This document shows positions 36,864-50,408 of a DNA stretch of 64,000 nt, piece after piece. Source of the DNA: Seison nebaliae. Taxonomy: Eukaryota > Rotifera > Pararotatoria > Seisonacea > Seisonidae. How positions within the stretch are numbered: the first letter of the stretch is position 1; each line of letters begins with the position of its first letter. Made by a program: the position numbers and the translations under genes. The notes under the pieces were generated by a model. That model saw nothing but the letters and a program-made list of their open reading frames with translations. It did not search any database and was not told the origin of the DNA. The stretch lies in assembly GCA_023231475.1 (NCBI GenBank), contig JALJEE010002473.1:19211-83210 (forward strand), written 5' to 3'.

Positions 36864-37909
36864 ATGGATTCCAATCAGATAAAATTATCATTTAATCAGC
36901 AGAACAATGTGACAGTTCATTTGTTTGGTGCAAGTGTCATTTCTTGGAGGGTGAATGGAAAAGAACGATTATTTTTGAGGTTTCTTTTATTACTTTTTAT
37001 TAAGAAATTGAAATAATTTAGTGAGAAAACCAATTTAAAAAATTTTTCACAAGCGTTTCGTGGCGGTATTCCGATTGTATTTCGTTAATATTCTCTTATC
37101 TTCAAAATTTATCATTAAACTTATCAGCTCATTTTAACATGTGGGATGACGGTAAACCGAAACATGGATTTGCCAGAATTTCATTCTGGAAATATGAGGG
37201 AATAGTAAAAGGAAATGATTTCATCAAAGGAACATTTACTCTAAAGGACACGGAAGAAACGAATAAATATTTTGATTTCAGGTCCATAATTTTTTTTAGA
37301 TTTCTATAAAATTTGATGTGACATTTGAAGATTTCAATTGAAATATAATGTATTTGTTGGAAATAATTCATTGAAATGTGAAATGATTATAGAAAATAAT
37401 GGAGATAATGAAATGCCATATCATTTCCTTTTTCACAATTATTTCAAATTGGATGATATGAAGACGATGAAGATTATCGGATTACAACATCAATCTTATA
37501 CTGAGAAAGTTTTCGTTTTTAACGTTCAATATCAAAAACTCTTGTTATGATTGTTTAGTATGGGTCGATGGAGAATACGAAAAAAGATATTGATGAAAAT
37601 GAATTCTTCTCATTACCAACGGAAAAATTTAAAGGATCTGATCGAATTTACGATGATCATAGAAAAGCGGTCCAATATCATAATGCTGGTTCGGTATTGA
37701 CAGTCAATCGGACTAATTTAAATACGATCGGTTAACATTTCACATGAGGAGAAAAAGTTTTTCAATATTTTTAAGTTATCTGGAATCCATGGACGAAATT
37801 GGAAGAATATGAGAATTTCATTTGTATCGAACCGGGAGATGTTACCAGAAAAAATTTATTAGGAAAACGTCAATCTGTCACTCATATACAATCATTAGAA
37901 ATTAAATGA
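36864..37909 (+). CDS. glucose-6-phosphate 1-epimerase (aldose-1-epimerase family)
   Basis: Interconverts alpha and beta anomers of glucose 6-phosphate in the cytosol. Six exons: 36864-36979, 37022-37083, 37128-37281, 37331-37508, 37559-37730 and 37776-37909, all in frame. Family motifs are F-R-G-G-I-P-I-V-F-P-H-F across an intron, K-H-G-F-A-R with the conserved catalytic-site His, N-P-W-T-K near the C-terminus, and C-I-E-P-G with the catalytic Glu. At about 270 residues it fits the YMR099C/YeaD-like group rather than galactose mutarotase. All introns are 42-50 bases. Confidence 0.9.
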
Positions 37910-38246
37910 TTCGGTTAAGAAAAAATGGAAATAGATAGAAGAATAGTTTAATTGTAGAAGATTTTAAATAAATTTTATGAAAATTTTAATTAAATAAAAA
38001 TTAATTATTTTAAGCTATTTATTGAAAATGTGAAATTGTGATGAATAAAGAAAAATGATGATGATGAGAGTGAATAACAAAAAATATTGAATTTTCCCAT
38101 CCTATTGTTGCATTTGAATGACAAGGAATATGTACGAATAATTGTAAGAATGGAGAGTGCATAGAAATAAGGAGATTAAATTAACAATTAAAAAAGGAAA
38201 AAAACTACTTAATTTCTACTTGGATTTTCAATTTAATTTACCAATA

Positions 38247-39386
38247 ATGAATATGGATATTGAAGAGGACGTCGATAAAATGGAGGAATTAGATGATGGA
38301 GGAGATGTTAAACAAATGCAAGGATTAGCTTTGAGAGATGATGATGAGAAGAATGATTTAAACGAATTGAAAGAAATGCTCAAAAATGATATCACTATGA
38401 ATCATATGGAGGAAAATGGAATTGATGAAAACAATAATAATAATAGTAACATTGAAATTCCTGTTAATCAAATGGAAAACGAATTGACAATCGATGAATT
38501 TTCTGCATTACAATCTACCAATGATCAGCAGGAGATCGCTCAAACATTAAAAAATCGTGTTCCGACGAGAAGACCATCATTGGAATCGATTGATCCAAAG
38601 AATACAACGAAAAATGAGGAATTGGAGGAAGAAAAGAAGAAATTGGAGGAAATGGCAAAAAGGAAAAAGTTGAAAAAGAATCGACAAGCAAATGAGAAAA
38701 AAGGAACGAAAAAATTTTTTCGTGCAATTGAACAAATTCGCACAGCACGACCTGATTTATTTGATAAGAATGACGTTGAAGAGAATGAACTTTCTGCTAC
38801 TGATTCGGAAGAGATTGAAGATGAATTACCAACATCAATTCTCTTTTCGAATATTCCCGAAACTCTCTTCGACGACCAATCGAAAAAAGAGAATTTTCAA
38901 CGTGATCTCTCCATTTACGAGAAAGAGCCACCGGTTTTCTTATTTTTGAAAAGTTTCGACCGAATTCGAATAACTTATCAAGAACCTGAATCAGCCAGAT
39001 CAGCTCAAATTGATTGGAATGGAAAAAAGTTGTATGGATCAACTTTACACTGTTTCTTTCAACTTCCCATTTTTACCAGAATTTTAGCAAACTCTTCCAA
39101 ATTTCTTTTACCTCCACCACCTGAAAAACAATTTCTTATATCACCTCCAGCTTCCCCACCAATGGGATGGAAACAAGGTTTGGAAGAACCTCCAATTATT
39201 AATAATGATCTTATTGCTTTGTTGAACAACATGAAGAGTAAGGAACCTTTGGAAATCGAACCAACTGTACCAAATGTTCCTAAAATAGTCCTACATCCTT
39301 GTACTGATGACATTGATAGTGAAGACGTATCATTATCTATCGATTCATCCACTGCTTTTATTGACAACAATGAACAACAACAATAA
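38247..39386 (+). CDS. RCAN: calcipressin / regulator of calcineurin
   Basis: Binds and regulates calcineurin. Single exon; the first ATG gives 379 residues. The C-terminal half is the RCAN domain: an RRM-like fold (L-P-T-S-I-L-F-S-N-I-P, L-F-L-K-S-F-D-R-I-R-I), then F-L-I-S-P-P-A-S-P-P-M-G-W-K-Q, the near-invariant calcineurin-binding signature. I-V-L-H-P-C follows near the end. The N-terminal 210 residues are not part of the usual protein (about 200 residues in total in vertebrates). They are acidic and Asn-rich, then carry a Lys/Glu helix (E-E-E-K-K-K-L-E-E-M-A-K). The open frame continues 30 codons upstream of the ATG without a start. Confidence 0.92.
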   Translation: MNMDIEEDVDKMEELDDGGDVKQMQGLALRDDDEKNDLNELKEMLKNDITMNHMEENGIDENNNNNSNIEIPVNQMENELTIDEFSALQSTNDQQEIAQTLKNRVPTRRPSLESIDPKNTTKNEELEEEKKKLEEMAKRKKLKKNRQANEKKGTKKFFRAIEQIRTARPDLFDKNDVEENELSATDSEEIEDELPTSILFSNIPETLFDDQSKKENFQRDLSIYEKEPPVFLFLKSFDRIRITYQEPESARSAQIDWNGKKLYGSTLHCFFQLPIFTRILANSSKFLLPPPPEKQFLISPPASPPMGWKQGLEEPPIINNDLIALLNNMKSKEPLEIEPTVPNVPKIVLHPCTDDIDSEDVSLSIDSSTAFIDNNEQQQ

Positions 39387-40132
39387 TAATTCACATCTCA
39401 CATTCTATAAATGTTCTTTTTAACTTTTAATTTCACAATCGAAAAAGAACATTGAGAATAACAAATATTTCTAATCAAACATATAATTATATCATCTTCC
39501 AATTTTGATAAATGCTCTTTCATTACAAATGAAGTTCTTTTCTCCTTATCAAAAAATCTTCCTTCAAAAATTCGAATATTCTTAATATTTGAATAATTTA
39601 ATATTTTATGAAGAAAAAAAGAAACTATTCAACATTTAAATAAAATGTGACACATTTCAAAATTGAAATTAACTTTAACACATTTATAGAAATTCTTGAA
39701 ATTTGAATTTTAAAAGCCAAACTTTTAAATTTTTTTCCTCATAAAAATAATAAAACTTATTAGCTTTTCGATTGAAGGAATGATGATGTTATTTCAATTT
39801 TAAATACACGCTTCTCTCACAAACAACAAGAACGTTCTCGGTCACTTTGGAAGTTATATTTTGATTCAATGATATGAATATTTTCATAAGTTGTATCTTT
39901 CAATTATCCCAATTTAGAGAAGGACTAATTCTCAATTATAAAACGTTAGTTATTTCTATTCGATTCTTATTGCTCCTTAATTTTATGATGATATAAATAT
40001 TGCGAGTATGAGTTTTATGATTACATACCTATTTCCTTATCTACATTGTCTGATGGAAAATATTCCAATTGATGAGATTGATCTTCGAATGAATTCGATA
40101 AATTCTTAATATATTTTTCCTTTATTTTCAAG
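39387..40132. other. intergenic between RCAN and RPL21
   Basis: About 750 AT-rich bases holding the RCAN 3' UTR and the RPL21 promoter. The RPL21 ATG is immediately preceded by a pyrimidine tract ending TTTTCAAG, which could be a splice acceptor of a 5' UTR intron. No other gene is seen. Confidence 0.45.
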
Positions 40133-40716
40133 ATGACGAATCCGAAAGGTATACGACGTGGCACAAGATATTTGTTCGCAAGAGATTTCCGTAAGCATGG
40201 AGTAATTCCTTTGTCTGCTTACTTGAAAATCTACAAACGCGGAGATATTGTTGATATTAAGGGGAATGGAGCTGTCCAAAAGGGTATGCCTCATAAAGTT
40301 TATCATGGGAAGACTGGTCGCGTATTTAACGTAACAAAACGAGCGATCGGTGTAATTGTTAACAAGAAAGTTCGGTTAGTATTCAATAAGAAAAATAAAT
40401 GAGTAATATTAATTTTAATTTCAGTGGACGAATTATCCCAAAGAAAGTTAACGTTCGAGTTGAACATATTAATCATTCGAAATGTCGAACGGATTTCTTG
40501 GATCGTGTTAAACGTAATGAGCAAATTAAATTGAAAGTGAAAAAAGGTGAAATAGAATTTCAAAATTTGAAGAGAATAGTTTCTAATTTTATTTAGAATA
40601 TTTATTCAAATAATATTGTATTAATTTTAGCCGAAACAACCGCTCAAAGGACATGTGGTTGAAGTAAAGGCGAATAAGGAATTGATCAAACCAATTAAGT
40701 ACGAATTTATTGCTTA
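40133..40716 (+). CDS. RPL21: 60S ribosomal protein eL21
   Basis: Large-subunit cytosolic ribosomal protein. Exons 40133-40374, 40425-40578 and 40631-40716 keep frame and give 160 residues, the usual length. The N-terminus reads [13 protein letters not shown] and the basic RNA-binding body includes [12 protein letters not shown] and Y-H-G-K-T-G-R-V-F. The second exon has H-I-N-H-S-K-C-R and the C-terminus is P-I-K-Y-E-F-I-A. The introns are 50 and 52 bases. Confidence 0.97.
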
Positions 40717-40981
40717 ATTATTATTACTTATACTTTATATCAATAAAATATTCGTGATGTTTTTCTATTAATGAATTTAATTTTAATTAATTAATTAATT
40801 TCATTTGAATCTTATTTTTATTTAGTTGAAGCTTAAATATTAAATTGAATATAAATCCAATATGATTATAAATAAAATTCTTAGATAAAGTAAAAATAGT
40901 TGCTAAGATATATTGAGTATGATGTGCATCTAAGCAACCATTTATCATTGAATCTATCAATTTTCAGATAGATGAGAAAGG

Positions 40982-41752
40982 ATGTCATACTTTTTATATT
41001 GTATGAATGGTTCAATAGATTTTGCAGAAGTTAAATATTTTTAATACGAATGAAAATAAGATGGAAACATTTTTTAGTTAACAGAATTCGATGATATATT
41101 TATAAAATTCGTTTATGTTAATGGACCAGATTGGTTGAAGATAACAGTTTATTATTGTTACTCAATGAAAATTTCAAGATTTTTATTAAGGGAATAGATT
41201 CTGGTGCAACACAAATATCTCATAAATCACAAGATGAGAGAGGTCAATCTTCATTCAATTTCCCATTAGAAATCACTTACAAAAGCACTTGTCCTTATGG
41301 ATGGCCACAAATTGTTGTTAGTTGTTATGGACCAGATATGTTAGGAAGAGATGTGGTTCGAGGTTATGGATCAGTTCATCTACCTATGTCCCCAGGTCGA
41401 CATTATCGACGGATTGCACTTTTCGTACCACAGAGTACATCACTTCACCAACAATTTCTCTCGTGGATACGTGGTAGAAGACCGGAATATGTCGACCCAA
41501 GAATTGTTGCTCATTCAGAAGGACGAGAAAGTTATTCCAATTTTTTTCCATTCACAATCTCCTATCATTTAATTAGTTACTAGATGTCGATCACAAGGCT
41601 ACATAAATTTGAGTTTTAATGTCGTCATAAAAGATTTATCGAAATTGGGATATCGAATTCTACCTAATTTTGGTAGTGCGTCTGATGGTGCTGAACATTT
41701 GGCAGCAATGATGAATCAAATTGCCATAACTGGAGACACGACAATTAGATAA
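40982..41752 (+). CDS. B9D1: B9 domain-containing protein 1 (MKSR1)
   Basis: Transition-zone protein of the cilium (MKS module). Exons 40982-41029, 41078-41146, 41191-41530 and 41577-41752 join in frame to 210 residues. The B9 domain fills the protein: M-N-G-S-I-D-F-A-E and E-F-D-D-I-F-I-K-F, then N-G-P-D-W. It continues with [29 protein letters not shown] and [15 protein letters not shown], all family blocks. It implies that the organism makes cilia. It is convergent with RUVBL2, the stops 60 bases apart. Confidence 0.95.
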
Positions 41753-41812
41753 AGTGGATTTTATTGTAAAAAAAAAACGAAATTTTCGGTTCATTCGAAA
41801 AGAAATTTAAAT

Positions 41813-44011
<2,199 letters not shown>

Positions 44012-45073
44012 ATGTTCATAATTCTTCTTCTTTCTTTCTTATCAATCATAAATGCATATTCTGCGCCAGATCGCAGTTGTGAATTCGTCGTAAAAAATCC
44101 CCAAATATTATCTGAATGCATTAATTTTGATGTAACTATTCTCTTTACCGCATTTTCTGGAAATCTCGGACTGGTATGTGATCAGTTGACTAGACAACTT
44201 TCCTGTATTAAAGAAAGATATCGAAATTGTCTAATCGGTTATGGAGTTTACACTTTTTATTATTTTTCTTTTCTTACTTTTCTTCTTCAACAACTTCCAG
44301 ACAATTAATGGAATTATTCAAGATATTCGATTTATGTTCGATAATTGTTGCGATATTCGACATTTGGAACGATGTCCATTAAGTTCATTATTTTCATTAA
44401 ATTCTCTAAGTATTCAAAATATTTAAGATAGAAAATTTAAAGCTTGTTTTCCTGGTAGATCGATTGTTGAAACTGATCGTGGTAATATTCAGATAAATAA
44501 ATTAAAAATTGGCAATAAGATAAAAGTTATTGATAGACATGGTCAAATAATGTTTACACCAATAATTGGATGGTTACATCGCAATCAAAATTCAATGGGT
44601 TAAATTTCTTCAATAAAAATTTTTTTAATTTTTTACTTAAAATTCATTTAACAGGATTTTTTCAAGAAATAGAAGCAATTCGGATGACGAATGAGACAAT
44701 TAACTTTCGTATTTCACCGAAACATCTAATTGCTTTCTGGAATAAGAAATCGAGAAGAATAAAAATCAAACCAGCAAAAAATTTGTGTCTAGATGACGAA
44801 TTGATATTAGCCAAAGATACGGAAGAACGGGTAAGAATTGGGAAAATAACACAGTCTATGGATCACGGACTATTTGCTCCATTAACTGATGCTGGTTTAA
44901 TGAATATAAACGGTGTTATTGTCTCATGTTATTCTGATGTGAAGAGTCATAATTTGGCTCATAAAATTCTGGCGCCGTTAAGACATAGCAAATTGCTTGC
45001 AAATAAATTGAATAAGAAAGGTATAAATTCTTTTGCTTATTTCCTAGACAAAGTGTTCAATTCATTAAACTAA
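44012..45073 (+). CDS. secreted Hint-domain protein with novel eight-Cys N-terminus (hedgehog-related)
   Basis: Exons 44012-44245, 44301-44409, 44443-44598 and 44655-45073 keep frame and give 305 residues. A signal peptide (M-F-I-I-L-L-L-S-F-L) ends near residue 18. Residues 23-103 hold eight cysteines (23, 36, 56, 65, 73, 94, 95, 103) and do not resemble the hedgehog signalling domain. The Hint/Hog domain starts at Cys116 in T-C-F-P-G, the autoprocessing nucleophile in hedgehog. S-P-K-H ends at His190, corresponding to T-x-x-H. G-L-F-A-P-L-T-D-A-G and V-S-C-Y-S-D follow, as in true hedgehogs. It should be secreted and cleave itself before Cys116, releasing the eight-Cys module. It resembles in plan the nematode hedgehog-related families; which one I cannot say. 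Confidence 0.88.
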
Positions 45074-45273
45074 ATCCATATATTCCATTTTTCATTTATC
45101 AATTTTTTTACCAAATTATAAAAATAATTTAAAGCATTTTTTGTGAAACAATAAAAAAAAAGAAAATTAATCTTTCTTCAATTATCTTCTCTTGTAAATA
45201 ATTGTGAAGTGGATAGTAAAAAATTATTATTAATGGAATATTATGAGATTATGAAATTTATCTTCAAATGGTT

Positions 45274-45981
45274 TTATTGTAAAGGAATTATCAGATCTTT
45301 CGATCGGTTACAATCACCTTGATATTCATTAGGAACCGAACGACAATCTCTCGTTCTTTTTTTGTCGGTTAAATCGAAAAATTGATTACCTTGAGCGTCA
45401 ATTGAATTGGGTTTTTCAGTTAACTCGTCACAACTATCGCTGATATCACTTGTGTTATCCTTTATTGATAAAGCATAATTTATCCAATCGAAATCCCAAT
45501 TTTTTCTCTTTTCTTCAACCTCTCGATTATCTGATATTACTGGAGGTATCTCATCTTCAGGTGCCAATAATTGGGGTGAAGTAGCTTCTTTTCTCAATCG
45601 AAGAAGAAATGATTCAATTTGTGATTTTTCTAAATTATATTCTTTGGCTAGAATTCCAATGACTAAGTTCTCAGCTTTAGAGAGAGGCATATTGAAATGG
45701 TTTTGAATTGCTGGTTTCATATTGACACGATAACCATAAAGAAATATTGGATAATTGATTTCATTCAATAGTTTGTTAACTGATTGCTCATATTCAAATG
45801 TGACGAAGCCATATGCTCTCTTATTCGATGATTTTCTACAAATTAAATTTATTGAAATAATACTTCCAAATTTATTAAATATTTTAAATATATCAGCTTC
45901 CTTCGTATTTTGCGATAGATTTCCAATAAACAACCGATTTTTTATCAGTCGCTTCGCGTTTGGAGTAAATATTGAATCCAT
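45274..45981 (-). CDS. single-RRM RNA-binding protein, possibly DAZ/boule-like
   Basis: One exon; start chosen at the ATG of M-D-S-I-F-T-P-N, although the frame is open to an ATG at 46062. A single RRM occupies residues 15-95: RNP2 is R-L-F-I-G-N-L-S and RNP1 is R-A-Y-G-F-V-T-F-E. After the RRM, V-N-M-K-P-A-I-Q-N resembles the post-RRM strand of DAZ/boule proteins (N-I-G-P-A-I-R-K). The remaining 130 residues are charged and contain no clear DAZ repeat. The family acts in germline translation. The assignment is tentative; another one-RRM family is possible. It is convergent with the Hint gene. Confidence 0.6.
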   Translation of the reverse strand: MDSIFTPNAKRLIKNRLFIGNLSQNTKEADIFKIFNKFGSIISINLICRKSSNKRAYGFVTFEYEQSVNKLLNEINYPIFLYGYRVNMKPAIQNHFNMPLSKAENLVIGILAKEYNLEKSQIESFLLRLRKEATSPQLLAPEDEIPPVISDNREVEEKRKNWDFDWINYALSIKDNTSDISDSCDELTEKPNSIDAQGNQFFDLTDKKRTRDCRSVPNEYQGDCNRSKDLIIPLQ

Positions 45982-47397
45982 TACTGAAAAATTATTGAAA
46001 TTGTTGATTATTTTCAATTTTAAATATTCACTTTTTAAATTCCTACACGTCTTCACCCTCAAATCTTACGTAATACTTCAAATTTAATCATTTTTAAAGT
46101 GAAGGACAACTCGATAAATATCCAACCCTATGGGACAACAATAGCTCATTGATATTTCATATATAATTAGTTTTACATCAAAGTCTTTTTGATTTAAACA
46201 GTTTCTCATCGTCATTCTGCTCATCAAATTGTGAACATTTTAAATTAAATATTTCTCATTACATTCTCTTATTTTTACGATGAGAATGAAATTGGAGAAA
46301 AAAAGAAAAAAAGGAATATAAAGTTGTCAATCGCTTATTCAACTTCAATACAAATCGTCGATAATAATGTGGGTAATTTTTACTTACAAGTTTCAATCAT
46401 TAGGAAAAGAATCATAAAATAAAGAATTGTTACTAATATGAAATGATGCGTAACCGTATTCTGATTAAATAAGTTAGTTGTAAAGTTTAAGTTAAAATTT
46501 ATTAGCAAATTTCCTCATTCTTGCTTCTTTAACTGTCAAAGATGAAGAATGTTGCATTTTATGGAGAACTGTTAAATTAGTTTGGATAACTTCCGAGAAT
46601 TGAAAAAGATATAATTCTAATCGATAATGACATCGTTGATCGTTAATTAATAATATGATTCGTTTAAATTTAGAGAAATTCCTTTACCATTGGATGTATA
46701 TTGGCTAAAAGAATTGGAAATATGGCGATATGTATTCTCTTTAGTTTCATCTAAAACTTTACCTAATACATTGTCATATCTTAAACGATGAATGTGGGAT
46801 GTGTATATGATAAGCTACGCTTCGCTAAAATCTTCAACGATAAAAGAAAGGAAATGAATACAATTTCATCAAATGACGTTCATAATGTTTGAGATCGTCT
46901 ATTTTCTTCTTTGTAACTTCCTAACGTTACCCAATCTTTACATCTCGATCAATCAAAATTATCTCTGTTTTCTGATTTAACAACTTTTCGTTTAGTATTG
47001 TTCGATGATAACAAATTATTTATTTACCTATTGTGACGTCGTTTTTTTTGAAGTGAATTAATCGGACGAACATTTATTGTGACCATATCTCTTTTCAGTA
47101 AGTTAATGATAATAATTTCAGAGGAGAAATTCAAGTTCTAATGAATGAGGGGCGACAGAATGAATCTGTGACTGGTAAAAGATTAACTGTAAGTAAGGTT
47201 AGAGTGAAAGTTGCTGTAAAGTGAATCGTCTTATATTTCCGTATATTATTTACGGATGCAAATCAACTTCCCGTTGCGTAAAATTAATATTTCTAAATTT
47301 TTTGTAAAAATATTTCAAAAAATTTTATTGTTTCATATCTATCTTTTCTTCACAGTTTCATTTCTTCATTAACAATCTTATTTAATTAAATTTAAAT
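45982..47397. other. divergent spacer, RRM gene and Gly/Pro-rich gene
   Basis: 1.4 kb between start codons on opposite strands. AT-rich with scattered stops. It must contain both promoters and perhaps non-coding 5' exons. No gene is supported. Confidence 0.45.
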
Positions 47398-49760
47398 ATG
47401 TCAATGAGTAGTCGATCCGATACTAGAAGCGGATCGTCCCATCAGCAGAGCTCCCAATCTCGTCAACCGATTCCATTAGGTTTTGGTGGGAGTACTGGAA
47501 CTGCGTCATCTCATGGCAGTTTTAGTAAAGAATCGAGTATTGACTCGTCTAATACATTTGATAGTAGTCAAACTTCGAATACAACATCGAATTCATCGTA
47601 TAGTTCGGGAAGTAAATCAACAAGAACATCTAAGAGTTCTCGCTCATCTCGAGGTTCCAGAAGTTCAAAAAGTAGTTCAAAAAAAAATTTCTCCCCTCGT
47701 GGAGAAACTCCTGACAGTACATCAACGTTGCAATCTCAGAATACATCATCGACAGGTTCAACAGAAACCACAGAAAGCACAATGTCTCCAACTCAAAACT
47801 TCGCAAGCGTGAGACCTGGTGGACCATCAATGCAAGGAGTATCTAGAGGTCATGCTCGTCCCATTCTTCAAAATAGTTCGACCAATTCACAGATGAGTAA
47901 TCCACAATTTTCTGCTCGTTCTGCATCACAAAGTAGTAATTCTTCTCAACAACAATTTGGCGTTCAGCAAATGAATAATGCACCGAGACCAATGGGAGTG
48001 GTTGGAATGCGACCTCAATATAATTCTGATCTTTCCTCTCAATCTTCTTCTGGGGGGCCTCCTCGAGGAGTAGCACCAGGAGGACAACCTGGAAGGCCAC
48101 CAGCCCCTAGAGGTATGGCCCCAGGAGGACCACCTGGACCGCGAGGTATGGTACTTGGAGGACCACCTGGAGGACCACGGGGTATGGCACCGGGAGGACC
48201 ACCGGGAGGGCCAAGAGGTATGGCACCAGTTGGACCACCTAGAGGACCACCTGGAGGACCGCAAGGTGTGGCACCCGGAGGACCTCCTAGAGGACCACCT
48301 AGAGGACCACCTGGAGGACAATGGGGTATGGCACCGGGAGGACCACCTGGAGGACCAAGAGGTATGGTACCAGTTGGACCACCTGGTGGACCAAGAGGTA
48401 TGGCACCCGGAGGACCACCTAGAGGACCACCTGGAGGACCACAGGGTATGGCACCCGGAGGACCTCCTGGAGGACCAAGAGGTATGGCACCCGGAGGACC
48501 AAGAGGCATGACACCAGGAGGTCCACCTGGGGGACCAAGAGGCATGGCACCAGGAGGTCCACCTAGAGGACCAAGAGGAATGGCACCAGGAGGCCCACCT
48601 CGAGGACCACCTGGAGGACCTAGAGGCATGGCACCAGGAGGTCCACCCGGAGGACCAAGAGGAATGGCACCAGGAGGTCCACCTGGAGGACCAAGAGGAA
48701 TGGCACCAGGAGGACCACGATTTTTAGGTCCGCTATCACCTTCGTCCACAATGACGGATTCTCGCAGTACTTCACCAACGGATTCAACAGCTTCATCTGG
48801 TACTATGTCTCCACCGATTCATAGTATACGACCCAATATGCCTAATCTATCTGCAGGCGGTAGTTCGATTTCTGGGGGATCGGTTGGTTCAGCAACTGGT
48901 CCTCCTTCATTCCGTCCCAATCAACCGCGAATGCAACAACCAAGACCACTCCAACCGTCTCAACCACCAATTAGACCTCCAATGCAACAACCCCCAATGA
49001 GACCTCCAGTTCAACAACCTCCAATGAGACCTGCAGGGCAACAACCTCCAATGAGACCTCCAGGGCAACAACCTCCAATGAGACCTCCAATGCAGCAACC
49101 TCCAATGAGACCTCCAATGCAGCAACCACCAATGAGACCTCCAATGCAACAGGCACCACGTCCTCAAATTCCACAGGTTCCAAATATGACAGGAAGTGGA
49201 TTGGGAGGGTTAATTTGTTTCTTATTCTAATTATTGGTCTAATTTAAATATTATTTCACTTACAGATTAGAACAACAAGTTTAATAAATTTTAGATGTTT
49301 AAGATAAATTTGATTTTTCAGATTCTTTCTCAATTACAAACTGAAGAGAAAGTCATTCTTGGCCCTAAACCTCAATTTCAGATGCCTGCTGGTTTTCAAC
49401 AAGCTAGACCTGGACAATTACCTGAAGAATGGAAACAATCCGTTCTCCAACAGATCGCCTTATCTAATGGAGGTATTTCTTATTTGTATTTTAAGATCAA
49501 TTAGAATATTTCTAGGTATGGGTGCAATCGAAGCCGGAATAGAATTTGGAGAACCGATATTTGGTGCTCCAATATCATCCGAAGACTATTTTAATATTCC
49601 CGATATTAATCTCGGATCATGTATGGGCGGTGGATCTTCCTCTAGTGCGTTCGTGCAACAGATCGCCAGTCAAGAAGGAGGAGTATCTTCGATCGATACT
49701 TCATCTTTCCTTCTTCAAGGATTAAATTTACCTTCTGGATTTTCAATACAAAACTCATAA
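47398..49760 (+). CDS. low-complexity Gly/Pro/Met/Arg-rich repeat protein
   Basis: Not recognised as a known family. Exons 47398-49208, 49266-49278 (13-base microexon), 49322-49472 and 49516-49760 keep frame and give 739 residues. The N-terminal 215 residues are Ser/Thr/Arg/Gln-rich. About residues 218-441 are a degenerate array of G-G-P-P-G-G-P-R-G-M-A-P units. A Ser-rich linker follows, then a second array of Q-Q-P-P-M-R-P-P units. The C-terminal 130 residues are the only normal-complexity part (P-E-E-W-K-Q-S-V-L-Q-Q-I and F-G-E-P-I-F-G-A-P-I). There is no signal peptide, so a collagen-like secreted protein is unlikely. The composition suggests an intrinsically disordered, possibly condensate-forming or RNA-associated protein, which is inference. 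Confidence 0.75.
48050..48720 (+). repeat. coding tandem repeat, 36-base family (GGPPGGPRGMAP)
   Basis: A run of roughly eighteen imperfect units of about 36 bases, with shorter and longer variants, inside the first exon. Neighbouring units share nearly identical nucleotide sequence, including synonymous positions. A second array with a 24-base unit (QQPPMRPP) spans about 48965-49150. Confidence 0.88.
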
Positions 49761-50408
49761 ATTCCAAATATCATAAGAAAAATAATATGACTTTTTTCTT
49801 TTTTTGCAGTTTCATTTTATTACTATTTATCGACTATATCATTTAGTCTAGTTTTTATACAATTGCTTCTATAACTATTTACTTACGGACGAAAACTTTT
49901 GTTAATGAAAAAATCAAAACTCTTATTCTCCAAAAATAATTTCAATAGAATTCATTTCTTCTTATAGCGAATTTACAATTTACGTTAGTATAATTTCATG
50001 TGATGAGAACTGCATAATTGGTTTATTTGGAGAAGATGAATTCAATTTGATTCCTCTTCAGAAATAGAATAATCGAAAAAAAATTCGAGAAGATAATGCA
50101 CTGTAACGTAACTCGAAAGATGCATAACATTAGTAATAATTGAATAGAATGAATTTCCATAATGAAATTTTTTTTAGAAAAAAATATGAAAAATTAGGAA
50201 AATTGAGTATTTGGATGTGTAATTTCTTTTTAAGAAAAAATAATATATATAAAAAATTCATCGGATAAATTTTCGTTCTTTTACAATTAAAAAAATGATG
50301 GAAGAATGATTGTTAGAAAAAGATGATTTTTATAAAAGAAAAAAATCATTTAATCATTCTCAATTTAGTGTTTAAAGATATGTGTATATACATATATCTT
50401 AATATATT
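49761..50408. other. convergent intergenic spacer
   Basis: 3' flanks of the Gly/Pro-rich gene and of the YEATS gene. AT-rich, with no supported coding frame. Confidence 0.4.

Noticed and set aside
48039-48749. Long minus-strand frame of Gly/Pro/Leu/Ile repeats opposite the Gly/Pro-rich gene
   Set aside because: It mirrors the repeat unit of the sense gene. It has no independent non-repetitive sequence, start context or splice pattern.
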